From Liolophura sinensis (Eukaryota; Mollusca; Polyplacophora; Chitonida; Chitonidae), in assembly GCF_032854445.1 (NCBI RefSeq), contig NC_088295.1, forward strand, positions 7,938,501 through 8,002,500: a stretch of DNA of 64,000 nt, read 5' to 3'. Under the pieces are notes generated by a model. It was not told the DNA's origin, ran no database searches, and saw only the letters and a program-made list of their open reading frames with translations. Shown here one piece after another: positions 49,001-59,314 of the stretch. The position numbers and the translations under genes were made by a program. Every line of letters begins with the position of its first letter. Positions within the stretch are counted from its first letter, which is position 1.

Positions 49001-50695
49001 AGGGCAGGAGCATGTGTCACAGGCTTGTGTGTTATAGGGAGAGATTACTGAAAAATATTGTGGCATGTGTGGGAATAGACAGGACTGGGGCATGTGTTAC
49101 AGGCTTATGTGTTACAGGGAGGGATTACTGAAGAACATTGTGGTATGTGTATGGATAGACAAGACTGGAACATGTGTTACAGGCTTGTATGTTATATGGA
49201 GGGATAACTGGAGGACATTGTGGCATGTGTGGGGATAAACAGGGCAGGAGCATGTGTCATAGGCGTGTGTGTTATAGGGAGAGCTTACTGAAGAACATTG
49301 TGGTATGTATGGGGAGAGACAAGACTGGAGCATGTGTTACAGGCTTGTATGTTATATGGAGGGATAACTGGAGGACATTGTGGCATGTGTGGGGATAAAC
49401 AGGGCAGGAGCATGTGTCACAGGCTTGTGTGTTATAGGGAGAGATTACTGAAAAATATTGTGGCATGTGTGGGAATAGACAGGACTGGGGCATGTGTTAC
49501 AGGCTTATGTGTTACAGGGAGGGATTACTGAAGAACATTGTGGTATGTGTATGGATAGACAAGACTGGAACATGTGTTACAGGCTTGTATGTTATATGGA
49601 GGGATAACTGGAGGACATTGTGGCATGTGTGGGGATAAACAGGGCAGGAGCATGTGTCACAGGCTTGTGTGTTATAGGGAGAGATTACTGAAGAATATTG
49701 TGGCATGTGTGGGCATAGACAGGACTGGGGCATGTGTTACAGGCTTATGTTACAGGGAGGGATTACTGAAGAACATTGTGGTATGTATATGGATAGACAA
49801 GACTGGAGCATGTGTTACAGGCTTGTATGTTATATGGAGGGATAACTGGAGGACATTGTGGCATGTGTGGGGATAAACAGGGCAGGAGCATGTGTCACAG
49901 GCGTGTGTGTTATAGGGAGAGCTTACTGAAGAACATTGTGGTATGTATGGGGAGAGACAAGACTGGAGCATGTGTTACAGGCTTGTATGTTATATGGAGG
50001 GATAACTGGAGGACATTGTGGCATGTGTGGGGATAAACAGGGCAGGAGCATGTGTCACAGGCTTGTGTGTTATAGGGAGAGATTACTGGAGAACATTGTG
50101 GCATATGTGGGGATAGACAGGACTGGGGAATGTGTTACAGGCTTGTGTGTTACAGTCAGGGATTGCTGGAGGACATTTTGGGTATGTGTGGGGATAGCCT
50201 GGACTAGAGCATGTGTTACAGGCTTGTGTGTCATAGGGATGGATAACTGGAGAACATTGTGGTATGTGTGGGGATAGACGGGACTGGAACATGTGTTACA
50301 GGCTTGTGTGTTACAGGGAGGGATTACTGGAGGACATTGTGGTATGTGTGGGGATAGCCTGGACTTGAGCATGTGTTACAGGCGTGTGTGTTACAGGGAG
50401 GGATTACTGGATGACAGTGTGGTATGTGTGGGGATAGCCAGGACTTGAACATGTGTTACAGGCTTGTGTGTTACATCTTAATGACAAGCTTTAAATGTTT
50501 CTGATTCTAACATTCAGAAAAGCTTTGTGTTTCAGCAGACTGAGCTTAATTAAATGGCAAATATCTGAAACATTCTTTTGACAGGTACGACGTGGCGCAG
50601 GTGCTTTGACAACCAACCGCAGGATTGGGAAGGAATTGTCGCGGCGTGTATATCAGCTTCTAAATGTCACTGATCCAGAATTCATCATAACTTGA
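43001..50695 (+). CDS. EME1: Crossover junction endonuclease subunit EME1
   Basis: EME1 pairs with MUS81 to cut branched DNA (D-loops, nicked Holliday junctions, stalled forks) in the nucleus. It is the non-catalytic subunit. Exons: 43001-43159, 43641-44390, 44761-44883, 45218-45388, 45710-45802, 46190-46308, 46528-46654, 47123-47238, 47765-47948, 48224-48280, 50585-50695. All phases agree; 669 aa (human 570). Residues ~10-53 look like a CUE domain. 54-303 are acidic and Ser-rich, with a SUMO-interaction-like VQIV at 134-137. 304-344 are highly basic. The ERCC4-like nuclease fold runs from ~345 (YITVVVDLG; no ERK-x3-D motif). The tandem HhH region includes YPSPRLLIEAYQKC and RRIGKELSRRVYQLL. 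An in-frame ATG at 42875 is an alternative start. A large donor minisatellite fills intron 10. Confidence 0.94.
47340..47490 (+). mobile_element. SINE, plus (second subfamily), EME1 intron 8
   Basis: Contains GTGGGAAAGTTTGTCAGTTA, CAGTGGTTTACACTGGATAC and a tail GTGAAATACTTTTGAATATG with a degraded A-rich end. Confidence 0.65.
48256..50480 (+). repeat. 80-bp minisatellite amplifying the EME1 exon 10 splice donor
   Basis: About 28 units of 80 bp (the first is 64 bp) start over the end of exon 10 (GATTGCTGGAGGACATTGTG, then gtatgt at 48281). Units come in alternating types: the donor position is gtatgt in some and gcatgt in others. Longer blocks of 240 and 400 bp recur, i.e. higher-order repeats. 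Many units also hold acceptor-like TGTGTGTTATAG or GTGTTACAG 25-40 bp before the donor. The exon 10 frame reaches TAG at 48317-48319, before the next donor. Short frames here are repeat artefacts. Confidence 0.95.
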
Positions 50696-50739
50696 GGTCG
50701 TGGGAGAGAGGGTTTACCTTATACACCACAGCAGTATTG

Positions 50740-51590
50740 AGAATGTCATCTATGTGACACAGAGGATTGCCTTGCAGATCACACAGTGGTACTGAGATGG
50801 TGGGATATATGACCCACAGGTTTGCCTTACAGATCACACAGTAGCACTGAGTGGGTTGGATGTGTGACATCAAGGTTTGCCTTACAGATCACACAGTAGC
50901 ACTGAGTGGGTTGGATATGTGACATCGAGGTTTGCCTTACAGATCACACAGTAGCACTGAGTGAGTTGGATATGTGACATCGAGGTTTGCCTTACAGATC
51001 ACACAGTAGCACTGAGTGGGTTGGATATGTGACATCGAGGTTTGCCTTACAGATCACACAGTAGCACTGAGTGGGTTGGATATGTGACATCGAGGTTTGC
51101 CTTACAGATCACACAGTAGCACTGAGTGAGTTGGATATGTGACATCGAGGTTTGCCTTACAGATCACACAGTAGCACTGAGTGAGTTGGATATGTGACAT
51201 CGAGGTTTGCCTTACAGATCACACAGTGGCACTGAGTGGGTTGGATATGTGACATCGAGGTTTGCCTTACAGATCACACAGTAGCACTGAGTGAGTTGGA
51301 TATGTGACATCGAGGTTTGCCTTACAGATCACACAGTGGCACTGAGTGAGTTGGATATGTGACATCGAGGTTTGCCTTACAGATCACACAGTAGCACTGA
51401 GTGAGTTGGGTATGTGACATCGAGGTTTGCCTTACAGATCACACAGTAGCACTGAGTGGGTTGGATATGTGACATCGAGGTTTGCCTTACAGATCACACA
51501 GTAGCACTGAGTGGGTTGGATATGTGACATCGAGGTTTGCCTTACAGATCACACAGTAGCACTGAGTGGGTTGGATATGTTTACCCCACA
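50740..51590 (+). repeat. 55-bp minisatellite in the EME1 3' UTR
   Basis: About 15 near-identical 55-bp units (TTTGCCTTACAGATCACACAG, then GTAGCACTGAGTGGGTTGGA) begin about 45 bp after the EME1 stop. Each unit contains a 3'-splice-site-like ttgccttacag. The array lies before the first AATAAA (51841-51846), so it is probably transcribed. Confidence 0.93.
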
Positions 51591-51712
51591 GATCACATCA
51601 TTCTCTAGTATTCTGCTGAGGTAACTAACTGGTTGCCATGGCCACCTGCATTGAAGCCATAGCATAGCCTTTACTATGATTGTGTTGCTGCAACTTTCAG
51701 GATTTATTAAAG

Positions 51713-52658
51713 CAGACATGATTTTTTTCCGCTTTTTAGCGGAATTCCGCTTTTTCTGTGTTCAGTTTCGATTAATTTACCTGTTTTCCGTTTTTTTTCT
51801 GTGTAGTAACATTTTGTAAAGTTCCGATTTATTTCCTCAAAATAAAGTCGAAGATTCTGTCAATTTGCCGATGCATGGCTACCGAAATCTGGCATTGCCG
51901 GAGGTTATAATGTTATCTGAATGGAGTCTATTGTCCAGTCAGATCGTGTGTTTCATTAAGCCGAACTGTTTCAACCAATCGGGAACCAAATACCATTATT
52001 CGAAGGCAGAAGCAGAGCCAGCCCGGTCAAAAATGGCGGCAACGTCTCGCAGTATCGTGGATCGATCAGATAAAGATTTTGATGCGCGTACAGTGGACAA
52101 GGGGTTGAAAAACATCTGGAGGTGGGATTGGCTTGAACGGAAGGTCGAAGGGGAATACGTGGGAAAATTCATGAGGAAGATAACATCCGCCGGTTTGGCT
52201 TTCTGCGAGTTGTGCCACAAAGATGTGCATTATGGGGGTTGCGGACGGAAGGCGCTAGCACAGTTGTATTCTGTGCCATAACATGCCAATCTAAACATTT
52301 GACTGAAAATGCTGAAAATGACCTGTACACTGCTAACAATGTCTGAACCAGAAAAAATCTGTTACATGTATTAAATTTTGGCTTTGGTACAAAAATGCAT
52401 TCTTCTCTCTGTCCAGAAGATTAGAGTTCTGTGGGGACAAAGCAGATGGGAAAATCTGTAAGTCAGAAAACAGTGTTGGTTTTCTTCATATTTTACAGGA
52501 TTCTAGTTTGATTTTAATAGCCAAAAACGTCCCAGAATCCATTTTCAGCCACGCAGATTTTTCTAGCTTCCGGGGCCTAGGTGGCCCCTGGACCCCGGCC
52601 TTTTTGGGCTATGATAGTAAATTTCAGCTATTTTCTTGGTTCACCACAATCATGTCTG
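51713..52658 (+). mobile_element. Short DNA transposon with terminal inverted repeats
   Basis: The terminal inverted repeat CAGACATGATT (51713-51723) is matched by AATCATGTCTG (52648-52658). A 6-bp duplication TTAAAG flanks it (51707-51712 and 52659-52664). Inside are a palindrome GCGGAATTCCGC near 51735, a GC-rich block around 52570-52600, and a partial protein frame at 52033-52281. Length is 946 bp, so it is non-autonomous. CAG termini recall hAT elements, but hAT duplications are 8 bp, so the superfamily is left open. Confidence 0.75.
52033..52281 (+). pseudogene. Partial zinc-finger-like transposase N-terminal frame
   Basis: A frame from ATG 52033 (also open upstream to 51865) contains a tryptophan-rich stretch (KNIWRWDWLERKV) and then C-x2-C with HYGGCGRKALAQ (FCELCHKDVHYG). 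This resembles the first half of BED/TTF-like zinc fingers in transposon-derived proteins. The expected following histidines are missing: the frame ends LAQLYSVP. It lies wholly inside the transposon at 51713-52658, so it is a captured or leftover fragment. The identification is by motif pattern only. Confidence 0.45.
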
Positions 52659-53774
52659 TTAAAGGTTATTGGCTGTATACCTTTTGATCATGGAAAAGAT
52701 TCATGATGAGTTTTATCGAGGGATTTATTTGAACATACATTAGATATACAGACATTGACAGTGTTATTAAAGGTGAGATATTCATGTACTTTATGTTGGG
52801 TTATTGTTTACCATCCCAGTATCAGTGCTAAAGTTTACAATACATGTACTAATGTCTCAGCTTTATACTGGTTGTCTTTCACAAGGAAACACACATTCTG
52901 TCCTTTGAGACAGGCGTTTACAGACTATAGTGTGTATACATGTAAATATTAAAGTAATCAACTGGTTACTGCAGTACATATGGCCTAGCAGGCAGAAGTT
53001 ACTACATGTGCAGCTCTCAAATATTACCTACAACCTAATGCAGAAGAAATCAATTATTATAAATGCTTTCTTAGACTTGACTTGGTGATTACGTTGCACA
53101 AGTAGAGCAGTCGTTTTTCATGGATCATTCAAATCTTAAGTCTGTTGTTGGAATATTGAATTAAATTTAGTATGTATGTAAAAGTGCATAAACGACAAAT
53201 TTTACATCAAATGATATGGTATTCAATTTCACGTTAAAAGTGTTCAGGTTGAATTGAACTGAGGACATTTCTGTTATATAGATGTAAGCTGCCTACCTTA
53301 ACGTGTTATAGTTAGTAATCGTAGCAAGAGTACTTGTATCATGTCAAGCTGAAAAGTGCAAGTACTCATTCAGTGTTACTGAAAGTTGACCTTGAACAAG
53401 GTTATTCCTGTACTTGTTATTAATGGTCCCGAGGTGTGCACAATTTATCTGCAATGGTTACGCAGCTGGGGTATCACCTGCCACTGCATCACATGCACAT
53501 ACATGCATACCATGTTATTTGTTACCAACAGCCAGGTAACCATGTAATTAATTACAGTTACCCAGTTACAGGTGCAGTGAAACCTGCCTCTAGATTATTG
53601 AATCCTGCTTAGCATGCCCAGAATACTGTCAGGTGTACAGAAGTCCCTAAATTCAGATTTATATCCTAGGTGAGGTTTAATGGGAATATAAGTTAATTAG
53701 TACAGTTGTGAAATGAAGGAATGTAGACACTTATGTCATTGAATCTCCTAATCTTTCCTAGGTCAATTTTCTTA

Positions 53775-54265
53775 TTAGATGCAAATTTGTCTGTATGGTG
53801 GAAACTGATTTCGGATCAAGAATAGGCCTAGTAAATGCAGGTGAAGTTGATGTTCACAGTATGTACTCTAAAATCAACATTTGTCTGTATGGTGGAAACT
53901 GATTTCGGATCAAGAATAGGCCTAGTAAATGCAGGTGAAGTTGATGTTCACAGCATGTACTCTAAAATCAACATTTGTCTGTATGGTGGAAACTGATTTC
54001 GGATCAAGAATAGGCCTAGTAAATGCAGGTGAAGTTGATGTTCACAGTATGTACTCTAAAATCAACATTTGTCTGTATGGTGCAAATTGATTTCGGATCA
54101 AGAATAGGCCTAGTAAATGCAGGTGAAGTTGATGTTCACAGTATGTGCTCTAAAATCAACATTTGTCTGTATGGTGCAAACTGATTTTGGATCAAAAATA
54201 GGCCTAGTAAATGCAGGTGAAGTTGATGTTCACGGTATGTACTCTAAAATCAACATTTGTCTGAA
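53775..54265 (+). repeat. 94-bp minisatellite
   Basis: About five copies of a 94-bp unit with ATTTGTCTGTATGGTGGAAA, GAATAGGCCTAGTAAATGC and TTCACAGTATGTACTC. The last full copy is the most diverged. Confidence 0.93.
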
Positions 54266-54704
54266 ACATATAAAAAGATTAACTTTGAATACTGGGCTGT
54301 TTTGTCTATTATTTCCAACAAAGTTTCAACTTTAGGTGGATAGATATGTGATGGGGGTGTGGTGTTTGTCCACTGCATTTAAATGACTTGGGAAGTGCTC
54401 AAATTATACTGTCTTTCATAGCCTTGTAGATTTTATCGCAGTACACCTTACTAGTCTGGGCTCAGCAATCTACCTACCTCATTCACCTCACTAGCCAGGC
54501 ATGTCAAGACTCCTCAACCTAACCAGTTATGGCTTGGGTTACCGCTTTAGTGGATGCCAAAAAGCTATTATGAATTACACACGAGTTTCACATGGACTCA
54601 GGGTAACCCACTGTAATCATTTCATTCATATGCCTGTTGAGACATGTGCTGAACCTTCATGAACAGATATGGTACATACTTGTTCAAGTATATCTGAATA
54701 ATCA

Positions 54705-54785
54705 TGTGCAGTACTGCTTGATCATGTACAGTACTGTTTGATCATGTACAGTACTGCTTGATCATGTACAGTACTGCTTGATCCT
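54705..54785 (+). repeat. 21-bp tandem repeat
   Basis: Four copies of GATCATGTACAGTACTGCTT with small changes. Confidence 0.85.
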
Positions 54786-57222
54786 AACAATATATCAGGC
54801 ACGGATGTGGAAGGGCGTAATATCACAAGATGTTAACATCATATGCTGATCATACAGCCTTGATGGGTGAACCATTCGCGTACGATGGGCGTAGTATCCT
54901 ACCATTATCCACGTAGAAATTTGTTGACGTGGGCTAACATCCACACATAAACTCATCTAACTGATAACAAATGCTGCATTGTTTGCCAGCCTTGTTTGTT
55001 CTCTTGAAATAAAAAAGTCACAAACAGCATTGTTCTTGACTTGGTTACTAATTTACACATAATCATGATACTACACAGATTGAGTTTTGACTGTTTCTGC
55101 AATTATTCAGTAAATGCAAAACCATACCCTACATGTACCATACACAATTTTCCTCAGTCCAAAATTTTCTGAGGAAGTCAATTTAAATGCGGATTATAAT
55201 GTACAGTTACAACAGAAATTATACATGATAATTTAGGCAACACAAATGGCTAATTTATAATATTAGTACAGCTTTTGGTGAGGATTTATCTCTGGTTGTC
55301 CGGGAATGCAGTTATGATTTTACATTTCCGCACACTAATAAACTTCGTCGAGAAATGGGAGGGCAAAACTTGGAAGTCATACATTGGACTAGCTCACATT
55401 TTTGCTGACTTGAATGAGCGAGAGTTAGGCAAATGATGGACAATTCACTATTACTCTCCATGTTCGCTCGCAACTAGGCATACAAACTGAACATACATCG
55501 TGTCGTGTTTATAGCCAGTGTGTAGGCAAAGGCTGAAGTGCCGCAAAACAGTCTAAACGAGACCGCATGTGCCTGCCAATCAAAGATCTGTGTAAGACGC
55601 GATCAGGATAGTGCCAACATCCGTGCAAGGGCCGCCCACCATGGCCTTATGATCCACATAGGATTCGCCCCACACCTGATAAAAATGCTTGTAAGATGGA
55701 CGGATTATAGGCGTAGAGTATATCGTTAGGATCGGGCTGTACCGTACATCAATACAGAACTACACAAAACTACACACAAAAAAGGAAAAAGGCTTAAAGT
55801 TATTCAAACAGTTGTCAATGCTGGAGATAGTGTACATTTTACTGTTTACATGGTACACATCAGGAAAGAAGAGGACAACATATTCACATGGTTAAGACAA
55901 TAGTTTAATGTAAATAGTAAAATTTAAATCTTTAATACATAATTCACAACAAACTTTAGAATGAATAACCTGATATATATGAACTGTACATAGAACGTTT
56001 CCATAACAAACTGAACTCCTACAATCTACTTTTGATTTAAAAAAAGAATATAACCTGAGAGAAAGTCTGCTCTCATGAAGAGATTTGCATGGGTCAGGGT
56101 ACAATGAAAACATTTCTTTGACCATGTACTATTTTATATGACCATTTACGCATCTAACAAAATCAATGACAAAACACCTGTACAAGTATACGTTTACATG
56201 GAGCAGTGGGAGATTAGGTAGTTGCTCTTGTAAATCAAGACCACACTTCAACAATCCTCAGGTTTCCTTTTGATTGAAAACATGAATGGTATTATGAAAC
56301 TGGTTTTAACATGTGACATAAGGTTTAATTTCTGACACCTAAGATTTTTACTCACACACACTGCAAAGAGATACCTGTTCAAGTAACACTGAATTATTCT
56401 GTTCTCAATCACTGACTATGCCATGTAATGCAAATACTGCTCCGAACCCTAATATGTGAGCAAAGAGGTGGCAGCATATTTTGCCAGGAGCTCGGGGCTG
56501 CACTAGAGTGAAGCAGAACCCCAAACCATGATAACATCAAAAGATGATTGTGGCACAACATCTACAATGTTACATTGTACGAGTTTGCACTGTAACTCCA
56601 TTCTGTTGTGACACTGTGACATCATCATGAACAGCTGGGAAATCAACATCTGACTTCAATACAATGTCACTGTTCTACTTCTGGGTGTTTGATGGGTCCT
56701 CATTGGGAGGCAGTATGACTTTCTGGCAAGTGCAGTGCATTAGCATTTTCTGTACAAGAACATGTTTATTTAAAAAAATTATATATTAAAAGTAAAATTT
56801 TAGAAGTCAGGAAGAATGTTGCATTTGTCCATCAGTGAATGAGTAAAATGCAGTAACGATACCAGCTTCACTCAATGAATAGAATTATACCACACCCAGG
56901 AATTAAAACTAAATGACACAGAAAGAGTAGACTAGTCACAGTAAGTGTGGGTAAAAGAGACACTGGTACAGAATGATTGTCAGAGGGCATCTACTACAGA
57001 ACTATCACATTTTATGATATCACATAATGTAAAGATATGATCATGATGCTCGGATCACTGGACGTGCTTCTGATATTCAACAATTCAATCCACTGATATC
57101 TGAAAAAACAGAGTGATTAAGTAGAGTGTTAATGAAAAATGATCAGATCAGTAGCGATGAACTGAAGTGAGATTTGCCCCTCTTACAGTATAAAGGTTGT
57201 CTACATTGTCCTGCTCATCTAG

Positions 57223-58999
57223 CTAGGCATACAGTTTCATTTGTTGCTTAACATCATCCATGCTGTCTACTCCAAACTTTTCGTTTTGGTCTTTCATCAT
57301 GTTAAAAATAGCCTCTAACTGTTTCCGCTGCATGTCTTTTTCCTCCTGTATCTGCTCAGCTGTCATTTTCTCTTCAATTTTCCGCGTAGTCACTTTATTC
57401 TGGACTCTCTTCACTTCACCATGGATATGTTCACAAAATTCTAGTGGATCCATTGGTGGCTCTGGTTCTATAATGAAAGATAAAAGAATAAAATAAATAA
57501 ATAAAATACACTGTGTACTCACGTAAAACGATTTACCAAGGTAATATGTGGTACGAGATGCTACCATTCATCTATTTGTATGATTCAAGCAGAATTCACT
57601 ACTCTGCAAGCTATCACTGATAATCAGGGAGAGTCTCCTGTGTTAATATAGTGTGGAACATTGCACTATACAGTTGTAGTATAACTACCGGTGCTGAAAA
57701 CGCATACATGCAGACCTAAATGACCTCTATGGATTTTGAACAACTTTGGTTGTGTAACATTTCACTAAAACCTGCTTTATTATGTTAATATGAAAACTAA
57801 CGAACGCATATAAATGCTGCCAATTCAAAGATACACGTATCTTGAAACAAATTAAACCAGCACATGGAAATGGTTAGGACTAATTTTCTGTCCATTTCAG
57901 GCTGAACGGACCATTCCATTCCATTAAAGTTCCCTCGCACAGGGGTTGTTTATTCACAGAAGTCATACCCAGAATATGTAAGAAATTTATAAATATAGAC
58001 GAGCCACTGCAATCACCCTTTTCAAGTTGAAGTTGACCTGATAATCGAGTATCTTTTCATACCAAAGGCCCTACCCCAAGCAATGGTAGCTTATTTACAT
58101 CAGCTTCCAGTTTAGTTAGCTAGCAGATACAAAATCCAGCCATTTAATACATATGCATGTTTGTTTTATACCTGCTCATAGACCCTACTTTAATAGGCTG
58201 ATTCAACACAGAAATTCAAAAAAACTTTTCTCCAATAAACATGAATGTTTAATGATCCAGCCAAGTTTTACCCATTTGTCTGATTCTGTTAAGCAGAGCA
58301 ATTAAGCACTATAGTTCCTCTGCTTGACCATAGGGGCCTACAAGTAGGGCTTTAAGCTTACTTAACGTGACGGAAGTTGATTCAGATCTGATGTATTTAA
58401 AAAAACGTGAATACAGCCTAAAACACCAATCAGATAAATCAAACATTTGCAAAACCCGATGAATATTAATTTAGTGTAAGAATAGGGCCTATACTTTAAT
58501 TTAGGTACCAACTCACATCAACAGTCGTCTCACCGAAAGTTCTTACCATGAAAGATTAACATGTATGCAACATGCCTAATATACAAGCACTGCCTCAAGA
58601 AAATGAGAACAGGCCTACACAATCTACATGTCCACTGTATTGCAGATATCCTTTCAGAACATTTTTGCGAGACCAATAATATTATTCGCCAGTCTAAAAT
58701 GTATTCTGCAATAAGCCTACCGGTTAAACCCCTCCAAAGCACTGCCATCTGCAGTGCCCTGACTAAATATAATACCTGGATTAACACTCACCGGCGTCGT
58801 GCATGGAAGTGACAGTCTCGTCCGATCTGTCCGAAGGGTTCTTCGCCATCATAGCGTTTGCTTCTCTGGGTTCCTTCGTTTTCTTCCCCTTTCCGATTTC
58901 CATCGCACGAAGAGTATAATTGTATGAAACCACTAGAGCTATGAGTGTTAAAAAAATGGCAACACAGATAGATGCAAGTTCTACGTACTCTATGTACAT
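57223..58999 (-). CDS. MXRA7: Matrix-remodeling-associated protein 7-like membrane protein
   Basis: Two minus-strand exons, 58999-58792 and 57467-57223, join in phase (gtgagt donor, tttcattatag acceptor) to give 150 aa. The N-terminus has one hydrophobic segment at about residues 7-27 (LASICVAIFLTLIALVVSYNY) followed by a Lys-rich stretch, so it is a single-pass membrane protein. The C-terminal half is a charged helix, and the last ~25 residues (KQLEAIFNMMKDQNEKFG...LYA) resemble the end of vertebrate MXRA7 as I recall it. The start ATG has A at -3. The molecular role of MXRA7 is poorly defined. AATAAA at about 56764 (minus) suggests a 3' UTR of about 460 nt; a longer one to 55890 is possible. 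It is divergent from NUBP2. Confidence 0.8.
57468..58791 (-). other. MXRA7 intron 1
   Basis: This 1.3-kb intron has no recognised exon or array. A SINE tail fragment lies at about 58400-58440 (CCTAAAACACCAATCAGATA). Confidence 0.6.
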
Positions 59000-59314
59000 T
59001 TTGTCCCACTGCTAAGCGCACAGGTGCTGTGAAAGTGATAATTACGACAACGCTGCATGGATAAATACGCTTGTAGATGTAGGGACCGTATATGAATACC
59101 ACACATAACGTAAATCGTGTCAAACCAGAGACTACGAGAATAATTACACGGTTGCGTAACAGATGTGATTTAAATACAATTAATCTACCAGTAAAATTAT
59201 CAAAAATTGCATGTTCATTCGTGCATGATACTAATGATATTGTCGACGGTGTGGAAAATTTGGCGTGACCCCTTAACGGCCTCTCATCTCGCTGATGGCG
59301 AGAGTGGAACAAAT
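59000..59314. promoter_or_regulatory. Bidirectional promoter MXRA7/NUBP2
   Basis: 315 bp separate the opposite start codons. There is no TATA box near NUBP2. AAATATGGC (59311-59319) spans the NUBP2 start codon, like the AATATGGC over the MRPL27 start. Promoter function is inferred from the head-to-head layout. Confidence 0.55.

Larger units (their letters stand above)
52665..55880. other. Intergenic region between EME1 and MXRA7
   Basis: No gene is recognised. It has a 94-bp array (53775-54265), a 21-bp array (54705-54785) and AT-rich unique-looking sequence. A small GC-richer island near 55540-55740 has an unsupported 63-codon frame. Confidence 0.45.

Noticed and set aside
48220-50372. Many 60-110-codon frames with CYRERLL or YPHTCHN repeats
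   Set aside because: All come from the 80-bp donor array in EME1 intron 10 and are shifted by unit boundaries.
48256-51590. Regular repeats resembling a CRISPR array
   Set aside because: Units are contiguous tandem copies without unique spacers, in a eukaryotic gene.
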